Below are positions 8,015-16,914 of a stretch of DNA of 51,170 nt, one piece after another. The stretch comes from Bacillota bacterium (GTDB taxonomy: Bacteria > Bacillota > Clostridia > Peptostreptococcales > Anaerovoracaceae). Each line of letters opens with the position of its first letter. Positions within the stretch are counted from its first letter, which is position 1. The notes beneath the pieces are model-generated. The model did no database searches. It saw only the letters and a list, made by a program, of their open reading frames with translations, and was not told the DNA's origin. The translations under genes and the position numbers were made by a program. The stretch covers positions 1 through 51,170 of the forward strand of contig JAFUQN010000007.1 of the NCBI GenBank assembly GCA_017472365.1, read 5' to 3'.

Positions 8015-8662
8015 ATGTATGTAAGAGACCGAATGACAAAAGACCCCTATACCATCCAGGCATCTGCCGGTATTACGGAACTGATGGGTCTGATGAGAGA
8101 AAAGAACCTGAAGAGAGTTCCCGTGCTGGACGGAGAAAAGGTTGTGGGTATGATTTCCAACAGCGACATCGATAAGGTTTCTCCCACCAAGGCAACTTCT
8201 CTGAGCGTATTCGAAATCAACTACCTGCTGTCCAAGGTTCAGGTTAAGGATGCGATGAAGAGAAACATCACTGTGATTTCTCCGGATGAACTGATCGAAG
8301 ATGCAGCTGTTGAAATGAGAGCAGGACGCGTTAGCGCAGTTCCCGTTGTTGAAAACGGTAAGCTGGTTGGGATCATGACCGAATCCGATCTGTTCGACGC
8401 TCTGATCGACGTTCTGGGCGCTCGTCTCGTTGGTACCAGATTCGTGGTTTCCACCAAGGATAAGGGCGGCGTACTGTCCGAAGTATCCACTATCATCTCC
8501 AACCACGGCGTAAACATTCTGCATCTGGCAGTTGTTCGTCACGACGAAGATAACTCCGCAGACATGATCCTGCGTGTAGACTCTCTGGAAGTAGAAGAAA
8601 TCCTCCAGGAAATCGAAGCGAAGGGTTACACCGTATCCGGTGTTATGAAGCACAGAGGATAG
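8015..8662 (+). CDS. CBS-CBS-ACT domain protein (AcuB-like)
   Basis: A 215-residue regulatory protein: CBS domain 1 at about 1-60 (MYVRDRMTKDPYTI... VVGMISNSDI), CBS domain 2 at about 77-135 (VKDAMKRNITVISPDE... LVGIMTESDL), then an ACT-like domain from about 143 (FVVSTKDKGGVLSEVSTIISNHGVNI). CBS pairs bind adenine nucleotides and ACT domains bind amino acids, so it probably senses metabolic state. This is the architecture of Bacillus AcuB, which is part of the acetoin locus there, but no acetoin genes occur here. GGGAGG precedes ATG 8015. It has its own promoter and a strong terminator. Confidence 0.82.
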   Translation: MYVRDRMTKDPYTIQASAGITELMGLMREKNLKRVPVLDGEKVVGMISNSDIDKVSPTKATSLSVFEINYLLSKVQVKDAMKRNITVISPDELIEDAAVEMRAGRVSAVPVVENGKLVGIMTESDLFDALIDVLGARLVGTRFVVSTKDKGGVLSEVSTIISNHGVNILHLAVVRHDEDNSADMILRVDSLEVEEILQEIEAKGYTVSGVMKHRG

Positions 8663-8716
8663 TCCTTAAATATAATTGGCGGTGTAATGCTGCTGATTCA
8701 TAAAACCAGGAAAATC

Positions 8717-8748
8717 AAAAGACCGGGTCATTCGACCCGGTCTTTTTT
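8717..8748. terminator. Bidirectional terminator between converging genes
   Basis: AAAAGACCGGGTC at 8717-8729 pairs with GACCCGGTCTTTT at 8734-8746. T-runs on the plus side and A-runs on the other allow it to stop both the CBS-ACT gene and the minus-strand gntR gene, whose stop codon overlaps the distal end (8747-8749). Confidence 0.9.
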
Positions 8749-9397
8749 AATAATTTGCACGCTTTTTCGCATTGTCCAAATGCTTCGTGATTGCAGCGGA
8801 TCCGGCGTTAGGATCCTTCGTTACGAAGGCCTGGAAAATTTCCCGATGTTCTGCCAGGACTTCCTCCAGATAATTGTCCGCGTAGGTTTTTTCACCGCGG
8901 CGCTGCTTTGTGTAAACCTGGAAGTTGGTCAGGGTATGAAGTAGCATCCGGTTGTGGGCGGCGTTATAGATCAGCTGATGAAAATGCATGTTGATGTTCA
9001 GCATTTTTTCGATGTCCTTTTTCATGGTGTAGAATTCCATGAATTCATAGGCTTCCTTCAGCTGTTCAAACTCCTCGTCAGTGATGCGCTCGATGGCCCA
9101 GCGGACCGCCAGTTCTTCATAAGCCTTTCGCAACTCATACATATCGGCGATATCACGATCGCTGACCCCGACCACGAAAGCTCCGCGATTGGGTATGGTT
9201 TCGATGAGACCGTCGTTTTCCAGTTTCTGAAACGCTTCGCGTACCGGAGTACGGCTGACCACATATTCCTGACAGATGCGCTGCTCCGTCAGTTTTTCAC
9301 CGGGCTTCAGTTTTCCCTGAAGAATGTCGGTTCGCAGCTGATGGAACAGGGAATTGGATAAATTACCGCTGTTGGGGATCGGTGTGGTCTTGTACAT
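8747..9397 (-). CDS. GntR-family regulator with FCD domain
   Basis: A 216-residue transcription factor. The N-terminal winged helix (about residues 12-78) shows LRTDILQGKLKPGEKLTEQRICQEY and SRTPVREAFQKLENDGLIE, the standard GntR recognition segment. The C-terminal all-helical FCD domain has NMHFHQLIYNAAHN, LAEHREIF and ITKHLDNA, whose Asn/His residues form the metal and ligand site. FCD regulators usually bind an organic acid. It is the last gene of the aconitase-isocitrate dehydrogenase operon, 2 bases after the idh stop codon, so it most likely controls that operon and senses a tricarboxylate-pathway metabolite. Candidate operators with TGTATACA are at 12562 and 12651. Confidence 0.88.
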   Translation of the reverse strand: MYKTTPIPNSGNLSNSLFHQLRTDILQGKLKPGEKLTEQRICQEYVVSRTPVREAFQKLENDGLIETIPNRGAFVVGVSDRDIADMYELRKAYEELAVRWAIERITDEEFEQLKEAYEFMEFYTMKKDIEKMLNINMHFHQLIYNAAHNRMLLHTLTNFQVYTKQRRGEKTYADNYLEEVLAEHREIFQAFVTKDPNAGSAAITKHLDNAKKRANY

Positions 9398-9399
9398 GA

Positions 9400-10545
9400 T
9401 TACATCTCCTGAATGGTTTCGAGTATATAGTCGGATAACTGATCACTGGTCGCTCCGTCGGAGTTGCCGGTGATTTTGACTTTTTGTTCAGTAACGGTAC
9501 AGATATCCAGGGCGCGGGCCAGCTTGTCGGACTGTTCCTGGTATCCGATATGAGAAAGAAGCATGACGGCGGCTCTCATGACACTGGAAGGATCCGCATA
9601 CTTTTCGCGGCCTTCTTCTACCATGCGGGGAGCCGAACCATGAATGGCTTCAAACATGGCGTAGCGGCTGCCGATGTTGGCACTTCCTGCAGTACCGACA
9701 CCTCCCTGAAATTCCGCAGCTTCATCGGTGAGGATATCGCCGTAGAGATTGGGAAGGATCAGGACCTGGAACTGGTTTCTGCGTTTGGGATCGATCAGCT
9801 TCGCGGTCATGATATCGATGTACCAGTCATCCACTTCGATTTCCGGATATTCCTGAGCCACGCGCTTACAAACTTCCAGAAACTTTCCGTCGGTCTTTTT
9901 TACGATATTGGCTTTGGTCACGATGGAGACGCGGGTCTTTCCGTTGTTTCTGGCGTATTCAAAGGCCTGACGGGCAATCCTCTCCGTTCCCGGATCGGTG
10001 ATCACGCGGAAGTCGATAGCCAGTTCGTCACAGATATCCACGCCCTGGCTTCCCATGGCGTAGAGACATTCTGTATTTTCACGGAAAAAGGTCCAGTCGA
10101 TTCCGTCTTCCGGAATTTTAACCGGACGGACATTGGCAAACAGATCCAACGCCTTGCGCATAGCCACGTTGGCACTTTCAATGTTTCCCCACTTGTCACC
10201 CTTTCGGGGAGTCGTGGTCGGGCCCTTCAAAAGAACGTGACAGCTCTTGATTTCTTCCAGAACATCATCAGGAATAGCCTTTCCTTTTGAAGCACGGTTT
10301 TCGATGGTCAGTCCGTCAATCACTTTAAATTCTACTTTACCAGTTTTCACTTCGTCTTTCAAGAGCTCTTCCATGACGCGGTGTGCCTGGGCAGTAATAG
10401 CGGGACCGATGCCGTCGCCGCCGATGATACCGATGACAATCGTGTCCAAAGCCTTGTAGTCGATGGCTTTTGTATCGTTCTTCAGCCGTTCCAGACGGGC
10501 CAGCTGCTGCGTTACGATGGTTTCAAATGCTTTCATATAATCCAT
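9400..10545 (-). CDS. Isocitrate dehydrogenase, isopropylmalate-dehydrogenase-like fold
   Basis: A 381-residue beta-decarboxylating dehydrogenase converting isocitrate to 2-oxoglutarate. GIIGGDGIGP marks the nucleotide-binding start. The substrate loop reads NIESANVAMRKALDLFANVRP, with Ser and Asn where isocitrate dehydrogenases have S113 and N115, rather than the pattern of isopropylmalate dehydrogenase. YGDILTDEAAEFQGGVGTAGSANIG and IHGSAPR are also present. Cofactor preference is unclear: the segment after HGSAPR (MVEEGREKYADPSS) differs from the common NAD and NADP versions. About 36 extra N-terminal residues precede the usual start. It follows aconitase by 63 bases on the same strand. 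With no citrate synthase in view, the pair probably supplies glutamate carbon. Confidence 0.82.
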   Translation of the reverse strand: MDYMKAFETIVTQQLARLERLKNDTKAIDYKALDTIVIGIIGGDGIGPAITAQAHRVMEELLKDEVKTGKVEFKVIDGLTIENRASKGKAIPDDVLEEIKSCHVLLKGPTTTPRKGDKWGNIESANVAMRKALDLFANVRPVKIPEDGIDWTFFRENTECLYAMGSQGVDICDELAIDFRVITDPGTERIARQAFEYARNNGKTRVSIVTKANIVKKTDGKFLEVCKRVAQEYPEIEVDDWYIDIMTAKLIDPKRRNQFQVLILPNLYGDILTDEAAEFQGGVGTAGSANIGSRYAMFEAIHGSAPRMVEEGREKYADPSSVMRAAVMLLSHIGYQEQSDKLARALDICTVTEQKVKITGNSDGATSDQLSDYILETIQEM

Positions 10546-10576
10546 AACAGTCTCCTTATCTATAATGGAAGCAACC

Positions 10577-10597
10577 GGCCGCCGCCAGGCGGCGGCC
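10577..10597 (-). repeat. Very GC-rich intercistronic hairpin between acn and idh
   Basis: GGCCGCCGCC at 10577-10586 and its exact complement at 10588-10597 are separated by one base. It has no T-run, so it may act as an mRNA processing or stabilising structure within the operon rather than a terminator. Confidence 0.6.
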
Positions 10598-10608
10598 TCG
10601 TTCCTGCG

Positions 10609-12534
10609 TTAGTTCTGCATCAAATAGTTGATCTTTCCGCCGGCCAGGATCATCTTGGTCTCCAGATCGGAGAAGTTGGCTTCGGTTTCGTACTCCTCGC
10701 CGCTGGTCAGGTTCTTCACAACGATGGGACCGCCGCCCAGAACCTGGGCGGTTGCCTGTTCGATTACGAGCTCGTCGTTCAGAGACAGCTTGTCGTAATC
10801 CGCCGGATCGCGGAATACCAAAGGTAAGATGCCGCTGTTGATCAGATTGGAGCGGTGGATCCGGGCGAAAGATTTGGCGATGACGAAACGGACTCCCAGA
10901 TGCAGGGGGACGAGGGCAGCGTGTTCGCGGCTGGATCCCTGACCGTAATTGTCGCCACCGATGATGGTGCAGCTTCCGGCGTTCCGGCATCTGTCGGGGA
11001 ACTGACCGTCGATCAGTTCAAAGCAGTAGTTGGACAGATGGGGAATGTTGGAACGGAAGGGCAGAAGTCTCGAATCGGAGGGCATGATGTCGTCGGTGGT
11101 GATGTTGTTTCCAGCCTTTAATGTAACGGTGGTTTTTAATGTATCGGGAAGTGCCGTATTCAGCGGGAAGGGCTTGATATTCGGCCCCATGTCCACGGGG
11201 ACTTCCGCTTTGGTACATCCGGAGGGGCGGACCAAGAAACTTTCATTCAAATCGAAGGTTTCCGGTTCGATGTCCGGTAAGGTCTTACCGGACGCCATAC
11301 CGTTGGTCAGGACACCGGTGATGGCAGAAATCGCAGCGGTTTCGGGGCTGACCAGATAGACCTGGGCATCTTTCGTACCGCTTCTTCCCTTGAAATTCCG
11401 GTTGAACGTTCTCAAAGAAACACCGGCGGAACGAGGCGACTGTCCCATACCGATGCAGGGACCGCATCCGTTTTCGATGATTCTGGCACCGGCAGCGATC
11501 ATGTCGGCCAGAGCACCGTTTTCAGCCAGCTTTTTCAGAATCCGCGACGAACCGGGAGAAATGACCAGCGATACGTTTTCGTGAACGCGGTTTCCTTTCA
11601 GGATCGCGGCCACTTTCATCAGATCGGTGTAAGAAGAGTTTGTACAACTTCCAATGGCGACCTGGTCGATTTTGATTTCACCGATGTTGGCCACGCTGTC
11701 CACGTTATCGGGACTGTGGGGCTTGGCTGCCAGCGGGACCAGTGTGGATAAATCGACTTCCAAAATTTCGTCGTAAACAGCATCGTTATCTGCGCAGAGA
11801 GGAACGTAGTCCTGCTCGCGTCCCTGAGACGCCAGATAAAGGCGGGTATTTTCATCGCTGGGAAAAACGGAAGTGGTTGCGCCCAGCTCAGCACCCATAT
11901 TGGTGATGGTGGCTCTGTCGGTGACGGACAGTTCTTTGACACCGTCTCCGAAATATTCGACGATCTTACCGACGCCGCCTTTGACGGTCAGCTTCTGTAA
12001 TACATATAAGATCACGTCCTTGGCAGAAACCCAGGGACGAAGTTTTCCTGTCAGATGGACACCGATGATCTTCGGAACGGTCAGGGAGTACGTTCCCTTG
12101 GCCATGGCAACGGCTACATCCAGACCGCCGGCACCGATGGCGATCATTCCCAAACCACCGCCTGTGGGGGTATGGCTGTCAGAACCCAGCAGGGTCTTTC
12201 CGGGAATTCCGAAGCTTTCCAGCTGGAGCTGGTGGCAGATCCCGTTTCCGGGTTTGGAGAACAAAACTCCGTGACGCTGGGCAACGCTCTTGATGAACGC
12301 ATGGTCATCTGCGTTTTCAAAACCGGTCTGGAGCATGTTGTGATCGATATAAGCTACGGACAGCTCCGTCTTGATCGTATCCACATTCATGGCTTCCAGC
12401 TGCAGGTAGACCATGGTACCGGTGGAATCCTGAGTCAGAGTCTGATCGATTTTTATGGTAATTTCGGTTCCGGGAACCATGTCTCCGGCCAGTCGGTGTG
12501 CGTCTAAAATTTTATAAGCTAATGTCTTACCCAT
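10609..12534 (-). CDS. Aconitate hydratase (Aquifex type)
   Basis: Cytosolic 4Fe-4S enzyme isomerising citrate to isocitrate. At 641 residues it matches the short bacterial aconitase group related to isopropylmalate isomerase rather than the 890-residue AcnA. Cluster cysteines are C297 in IGSCTNSS and C357 and C360 in CGPCIGMGQSP. TPTGGGLGMIAIGAGGLDVA and the C-terminal swivel domain GGDNYGQGSSREHAAL are also present. An ATG at 12570 would add 12 residues but coincides with the -10 element, whereas ATG 12534 follows AAAGGAGA and starts MGKTLAYKIL as in relatives. First gene of the acn-idh-gntR operon. Confidence 0.92.
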   Translation of the reverse strand: MGKTLAYKILDAHRLAGDMVPGTEITIKIDQTLTQDSTGTMVYLQLEAMNVDTIKTELSVAYIDHNMLQTGFENADDHAFIKSVAQRHGVLFSKPGNGICHQLQLESFGIPGKTLLGSDSHTPTGGGLGMIAIGAGGLDVAVAMAKGTYSLTVPKIIGVHLTGKLRPWVSAKDVILYVLQKLTVKGGVGKIVEYFGDGVKELSVTDRATITNMGAELGATTSVFPSDENTRLYLASQGREQDYVPLCADNDAVYDEILEVDLSTLVPLAAKPHSPDNVDSVANIGEIKIDQVAIGSCTNSSYTDLMKVAAILKGNRVHENVSLVISPGSSRILKKLAENGALADMIAAGARIIENGCGPCIGMGQSPRSAGVSLRTFNRNFKGRSGTKDAQVYLVSPETAAISAITGVLTNGMASGKTLPDIEPETFDLNESFLVRPSGCTKAEVPVDMGPNIKPFPLNTALPDTLKTTVTLKAGNNITTDDIMPSDSRLLPFRSNIPHLSNYCFELIDGQFPDRCRNAGSCTIIGGDNYGQGSSREHAALVPLHLGVRFVIAKSFARIHRSNLINSGILPLVFRDPADYDKLSLNDELVIEQATAQVLGGGPIVVKNLTSGEEYETEANFSDLETKMILAGGKINYLMQN

Positions 12535-12561
12535 AGTCAGTTCTCCTTTAAAATGTATTGA

Positions 12562-12569
12562 TGTATACA
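12562..12569. promoter_or_regulatory. Candidate GntR operator TGTATACA at the acn start site
   Basis: The palindrome TGTATACA lies immediately downstream of the -10 element of the aconitase promoter, where a bound repressor would block initiation. FCD-type GntR proteins commonly bind sites of this T-x-GTATAC-x-A kind. The link to the operon's own gntR gene is inferred. Confidence 0.5.
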
Positions 12570-12597
12570 ATTATACAAATGAACAAAGAAAAGTAAA
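12570..12597 (-). promoter_or_regulatory. Promoter of the acn-idh-gntR operon
   Basis: Read on the minus strand, TTTACT (12597-12592) and a perfect TATAAT (12575-12570) are 16 bases apart. The start codon at 12534 gives a leader of about 29 bases. Confidence 0.7.
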
Positions 12598-12608
12598 CCC
12601 GAAATGGG

Positions 12609-12650
12609 CAAAAAAATGCCCCGGATCGCAAAGTCTACAATCCGGGGTTT
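12609..12650 (-). terminator. Terminator of the hotdog thioesterase gene
   Basis: ATCCGGGG (12640-12647) and CCCCGGAT (12619-12626) form the stem; on the minus strand it is followed by CATTTTTTT. Confidence 0.75.
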
Positions 12651-12658
12651 TGTATACA
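12651..12658. promoter_or_regulatory. Second TGTATACA palindrome upstream of acn
   Basis: An identical copy of the TGTATACA element lies 89 bp from the first, next to the thioesterase stop codon. It may be an upstream operator that allows looping with the promoter-proximal one. Confidence 0.35.
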
Positions 12659-12660
12659 TT

Positions 12661-13113
12661 TTATTTCAGCATCATGAAATTAGCATTGGCCGTGGCAACC
12701 AGCTTTCCGCTGGACTTGGCTCTCGCTTCTGCGGTGACTCTCACCAGCGTGCGGCCGGCTTTCTGGACTTTGGAACAGACGACCATGTGGTCGTCACAGG
12801 CCATGGGAGCGATATAATTGACCATCATATCTACGGTGGTCGTCCAGGAACCGTCAGCGACCCAGTAAGCACTGAACCCCATGGCGGTATCGAACATGGC
12901 GGCAATGGTTCCGCCGTGGGCATCTCCATAGGGGTTTCTCTGCCAGGGCTTGATCAGATATTCGATCACGGTGGTCATGTTATCGTAATCACAGTCCACC
13001 GGCTGAGGATCCAACAGGGCGTTCAGGCGGTCTTCTTCCAGGTGGGAGCGTTCCCGTACCATGGTGTAGAATTCCTGTTCCATTTGTAATGCTTTTTCAG
13101 ATTTTGTATTCAT
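12661..13113 (-). CDS. PaaI-type hotdog thioesterase
   Basis: A 150-residue single-domain hotdog protein. The segment GDAHGGTIAAMFDTAMGFSAYW is the signature of the PaaI/YbgC-like acyl-CoA thioesterases, with the active-site Asp on the following helix and the HGG turn near the thioester. TVDMMVNYIAP, CSKVQKAGRTLVRVTAEAR and the C-terminal strand with LVATANANFMML complete the fold. It should hydrolyse small or aromatic acyl-CoA in the cytosol; the substrate is unknown. It is transcribed alone and ended by its own terminator before the acn promoter. A second family member is at 38378. Confidence 0.8.
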   Translation of the reverse strand: MNTKSEKALQMEQEFYTMVRERSHLEEDRLNALLDPQPVDCDYDNMTTVIEYLIKPWQRNPYGDAHGGTIAAMFDTAMGFSAYWVADGSWTTTVDMMVNYIAPMACDDHMVVCSKVQKAGRTLVRVTAEARAKSSGKLVATANANFMMLK

Positions 13114-13354
13114 AAGGTATCGTGTCCTTTCCGTTTGGGGGATACTTCTATTGTAACAAAAGGAAGATAGTCAGTAAATGACCAATTTCGAGTGCGGTTT
13201 TAAGCGAATTTGACAACTTTTGAATGTTGCACAAAAAAATTAGAACGTTTTTGATTAAAATGTGGAGAAAACCGTGCAAGTATGCTAGAATATAGGATGA
13301 CTTGTGACAGCACGTTTTTTTGTGATGCGGATAAATCAAGGAAGGAGGCGGCAT

Positions 13355-16300
13355 ATGGCTTTTACACATTTACATGTACATACAGAATACAGTCTTCTGG
13401 ATGGGGCGGCCCGGATCAAGGATCTTGTGAAAGAAGTGAAGGAACAGGGAATGGAAGCCTGTGCCATCACCGACCACGGTGTCATGTTTGGTGTTATCGA
13501 TTTTTATAAAGAGTGTAAGAAGCAGGGGATCAAACCCATTCTGGGATGTGAAGTTTATACCGCAGCCCGTAAGCTCACCGACAAAACACCGGAATTCGAT
13601 AAGCATCAGGGCCATCTTGTTTTACTGGCAAAAAACGAAGCCGGTTATAAGAATCTGATGAAGATCGTATCCGAAGGGTTTACCCGCGGATTTTACTATA
13701 AACCAAGAATCGACCATGACGTACTGCGTCAGTACAGCGAAGGAATCATTGCGCTGTCTGCGTGTCTGGCCGGAAAGGTCCAGAACCTTCTTCTGCACGA
13801 TGATTATGAAGGGGCCAAGAAAGAAGCACTGACACTTCTGGAAATTTTCGGGGAAGGAAACTTCTATCTGGAGCTGCAGGATCAGGGGCTGGATGAAGAA
13901 CTGAAAATCCTGCCTTACATGAAGCAGCTGCGGGCCGAAACGGGAATTCCTCTCGTTGCCACCAATGACGTTCACTACGTCCGTCAGAGCGATGCCAAGG
14001 CGCATGACGTTCTGATCTGTATCCAGACCGGAAAGCTGGTGGAAGATGAGGACAGAATGAGGTTCCCCAACGACCAGTTTTACCTGAAGCCGGAACGGGA
14101 AATGCGAAATCTCTTCGCGGATATCCCGGAGGCCATAGAAAATACGCAGGTGATTGCGGATCAGTGCAACGTGGAGCTGAAATTCGGCGAGATCCATATT
14201 CCGGATTATCAAGTTCCCGATGGAAAAACATCGAAGCAGTATTTGAGAGAACTCTGCATGAAGGGTGCAAAGGAACGATATGGCCAGCTGACGAAGGATT
14301 TGGAGGACCGTCTGGAATATGAACTCCAGACCATCGAAAGCATGGGCTATGTGGAGTATTTCCTCATTGTATGGGACTTCATCAATTATGCAAGAGAACA
14401 TCAGATCATGGTGGGACCGGGGCGTGGATCCGCTGCCGGGAGCATCGTGGCCTACTGTTTATATATCACGAGCATCGACCCGATCAAGTACGGGTTGATT
14501 TTCGAACGCTTTCTGAATCCGGAACGAATTTCGATGCCGGATATCGACGTGGATTTCTGTTACGAACGCCGTCAGGAAGTCATCAATTATGTTATTGAAA
14601 AATACGGGGAAGATAAGGTTGCACAGATCGTGACCTTCGGAACCATGAAAGCCAAGGCTGTGGTTCGCGATGTGGGCCGTGTATTGAACATGAGCTATGC
14701 GGAGACCGATGCCGTGGCAAAGATGATCCCCTTCGATCTGAAAATGACGCTGGATCTGGCGCTGGAAACGAATCCGGATCTGAAGAAAGCTTATGAAAGC
14801 GATGAACGCGTCAGAGAACTGATCGATATGGCAAAGGCGCTGGAAGGAATGCCTCGTCACGCATCGACCCATGCGGCGGGGGTTGTGATCTCCAAGCTGG
14901 CCATCAACGAATATGTACCGCTCTATTCTTCGGATAAAGGGATTTCCACGCAATTCCCCATGACTACCATTGAAGAGCTGGGATTGTTAAAAATGGATTT
15001 CCTGGGCCTTCGAAATCTGACGGTCATCCGTGATGCAATCGATTTGATCGAGCAGAACCACGGACGACGGGTGGACTTTACCAACATGGATTTCGATGAT
15101 CCCAAAGTGTATGATTTGATTTCCAGTGGAAACACCATGGGTGTGTTTCAGTTGGAAAGCGGAGGGATGAGACAGTTCGTCAGAAACCTGAAACCGGACT
15201 GTTTCGAAGACGTGGTTGCGGGGATTTCTCTGTACCGACCCGGTCCCATGAACTCCATTCCTACGTATATCGAAAATAAGAAGAATCCCGCGAACTGCAA
15301 ATATATCGACGAGAGTCTGCGGCCGATTCTTTCTGTTACATACGGATGTATGGTTTACCAGGAACAGGTCATGCAGATCGTGCGCGATCTGGCGGGTTAC
15401 ACTTATGGCCGAAGCGACCTGGTGCGCCGTGCCATGAGTAAGAAGAAGAGCGCCGTTATGGAAGAAGAACGTCAATACTTCATCCATGGGAAGACGGCGG
15501 AAGACGGTACGGTGGAAATCGAAGGCTGTATCCGCAATGGTATTTCCGAAAGAGCGGCCAATGCCATCTACGATCAGATGATCGATTTCGCAAAATATGC
15601 GTTCAATAAATCTCACGCTGCTGCATATGCTGTGCTGGCATATCAGACAGCATGGCTGAAATATTATTATCCCGTGGAATTCATGGCAGCGCTCATGACC
15701 AGTGTCATGGGAGACTCGGCTTCCATCGCCAAATATATCCGCAACTGTACGGAAATGGGGATCAAAGTTCTTCCGCCGGATGTGAATGAAAGCGGTAAGA
15801 AGTTTGGGGCCACAAAGGATGGAAAGATCCGGTTCGGGCTTCTGGCTGTGAAAAACGTGGGTGAAGGTGTCATCGACGAAATTGTCAGAGCCAGAGAAGA
15901 AAAGGGTAAGCCACAGGATATCTTCCGGTTTATCGACCAGCTGAACATTCATGAAATCAAGAAAAATGCCATCGAAAGTCTGATCAAATCCGGCGCGATG
16001 GATTGCCTGGACGGAAACCGGGCGCAGAAGCTGGCAGTTTACGAAAGCCTTCTCGAATCATCGCAGAACAGCGCCAGAAAAAACATCGAAGGGCAGATGA
16101 GTCTGTTCGATTTTGGAAGCGCGGCTGTTGAGGCGCAGGATCTGGGTCACAAATTACCGATGGCTGCGGAATTTGAACATTCCATGCTCATGTCCATGGA
16201 AAAGGATATGCTGGGCGTTTATCTGACCAGTCACCCGTTGGAAGATGTGGCAGAAAAGATCGAAAGCCTTTCCACCATTACGGCAGAAGATCTGGCCCAC

Positions 16301-16891
16301 GCGGAAACCAATCCTGAGATCCGCGATGGTATGGAAGTGATCATGGCGGGGATCATCACCCAGAAAAAGACCATGATTACGAAAAAGGGTACGATGATGG
16401 CCTTTATCCAAGTGGAAGATCTGTATGGGGAAGTGGAAGTCATCGTATTCCCCAATGTGTATGAACAGGCGAAGGCCTGGATCCGCGAAGACGGGATCGT
16501 CGTCATCAAGGGAACGGTAAACTTTAAGGAAGAAGAAGCACCGAAGGTACTGGCCAATAAGATCTTTGATTTACAGGATTGTAAACCGGGAGATTTGCAG
16601 GATGACCGCCGGTACAACCGTCCGGCGAAGCCGGTTGCCGGTGAAACAAAAGGAATCCGACCGTCAGATGACCGCGTGGTAAAGCTGGTGATCCCCAGAG
16701 AATGTAACTGGCGTACGGCGTTGACGCAGCTGGGAGACATTCTGAAGCGCTATCGCGGCGATGTACCCGTATGGATTTTGGTGGAAGAAACCGGACAAAA
16801 GTTAAAAACGAATCCCGACATGTGGGTGGAACCTGGTGATTATTTCTATGCACAGGTGAAGGCACTGCTGGGACCGAATTGTATAAGATAA
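13355..16891 (+). CDS. dnaE: DNA polymerase III alpha subunit
   Basis: Replicative C-family DNA polymerase of 1,178 residues, matching DnaE1 length. The N-terminal PHP domain begins FTHLHVHTEYSLLDG with its metal-binding histidines. GPGRGSAAGS lies at 353-362, and the catalytic PDIDVDFC at 395-402 gives D396 and D398. The helix-hairpin-helix and OB-fold region (IIVIKGTVNFKEEE) is near the C-terminus. An ATG at 13304 would add 17 residues, but ATG 13355 is preceded by GGAAGGAGG and gives the conserved start. An extended -10 element TATGCTAGAAT at 13281-13291 is a candidate promoter with a weak -35. It is followed after 23 bases by pfkA, an arrangement seen in many Bacillota. Confidence 0.96.
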   Translation: MAFTHLHVHTEYSLLDGAARIKDLVKEVKEQGMEACAITDHGVMFGVIDFYKECKKQGIKPILGCEVYTAARKLTDKTPEFDKHQGHLVLLAKNEAGYKNLMKIVSEGFTRGFYYKPRIDHDVLRQYSEGIIALSACLAGKVQNLLLHDDYEGAKKEALTLLEIFGEGNFYLELQDQGLDEELKILPYMKQLRAETGIPLVATNDVHYVRQSDAKAHDVLICIQTGKLVEDEDRMRFPNDQFYLKPEREMRNLFADIPEAIENTQVIADQCNVELKFGEIHIPDYQVPDGKTSKQYLRELCMKGAKERYGQLTKDLEDRLEYELQTIESMGYVEYFLIVWDFINYAREHQIMVGPGRGSAAGSIVAYCLYITSIDPIKYGLIFERFLNPERISMPDIDVDFCYERRQEVINYVIEKYGEDKVAQIVTFGTMKAKAVVRDVGRVLNMSYAETDAVAKMIPFDLKMTLDLALETNPDLKKAYESDERVRELIDMAKALEGMPRHASTHAAGVVISKLAINEYVPLYSSDKGISTQFPMTTIEELGLLKMDFLGLRNLTVIRDAIDLIEQNHGRRVDFTNMDFDDPKVYDLISSGNTMGVFQLESGGMRQFVRNLKPDCFEDVVAGISLYRPGPMNSIPTYIENKKNPANCKYIDESLRPILSVTYGCMVYQEQVMQIVRDLAGYTYGRSDLVRRAMSKKKSAVMEEERQYFIHGKTAEDGTVEIEGCIRNGISERAANAIYDQMIDFAKYAFNKSHAAAYAVLAYQTAWLKYYYPVEFMAALMTSVMGDSASIAKYIRNCTEMGIKVLPPDVNESGKKFGATKDGKIRFGLLAVKNVGEGVIDEIVRAREEKGKPQDIFRFIDQLNIHEIKKNAIESLIKSGAMDCLDGNRAQKLAVYESLLESSQNSARKNIEGQMSLFDFGSAAVEAQDLGHKLPMAAEFEHSMLMSMEKDMLGVYLTSHPLEDVAEKIESLSTITAEDLAHAETNPEIRDGMEVIMAGIITQKKTMITKKGTMMAFIQVEDLYGEVEVIVFPNVYEQAKAWIREDGIVVIKGTVNFKEEEAPKVLANKIFDLQDCKPGDLQDDRRYNRPAKPVAGETKGIRPSDDRVVKLVIPRECNWRTALTQLGDILKRYRGDVPVWILVEETGQKLKTNPDMWVEPGDYFYAQVKALLGPNCIR

Positions 16892-16914
16892 ATGAGAAAG
16901 AGAGATTGAGTTGT

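Noticed and set aside
12535..12570. Longer start for aconitase at 12570
   Set aside because: The ATG is inside the -10 element of the promoter, so it would not be transcribed.
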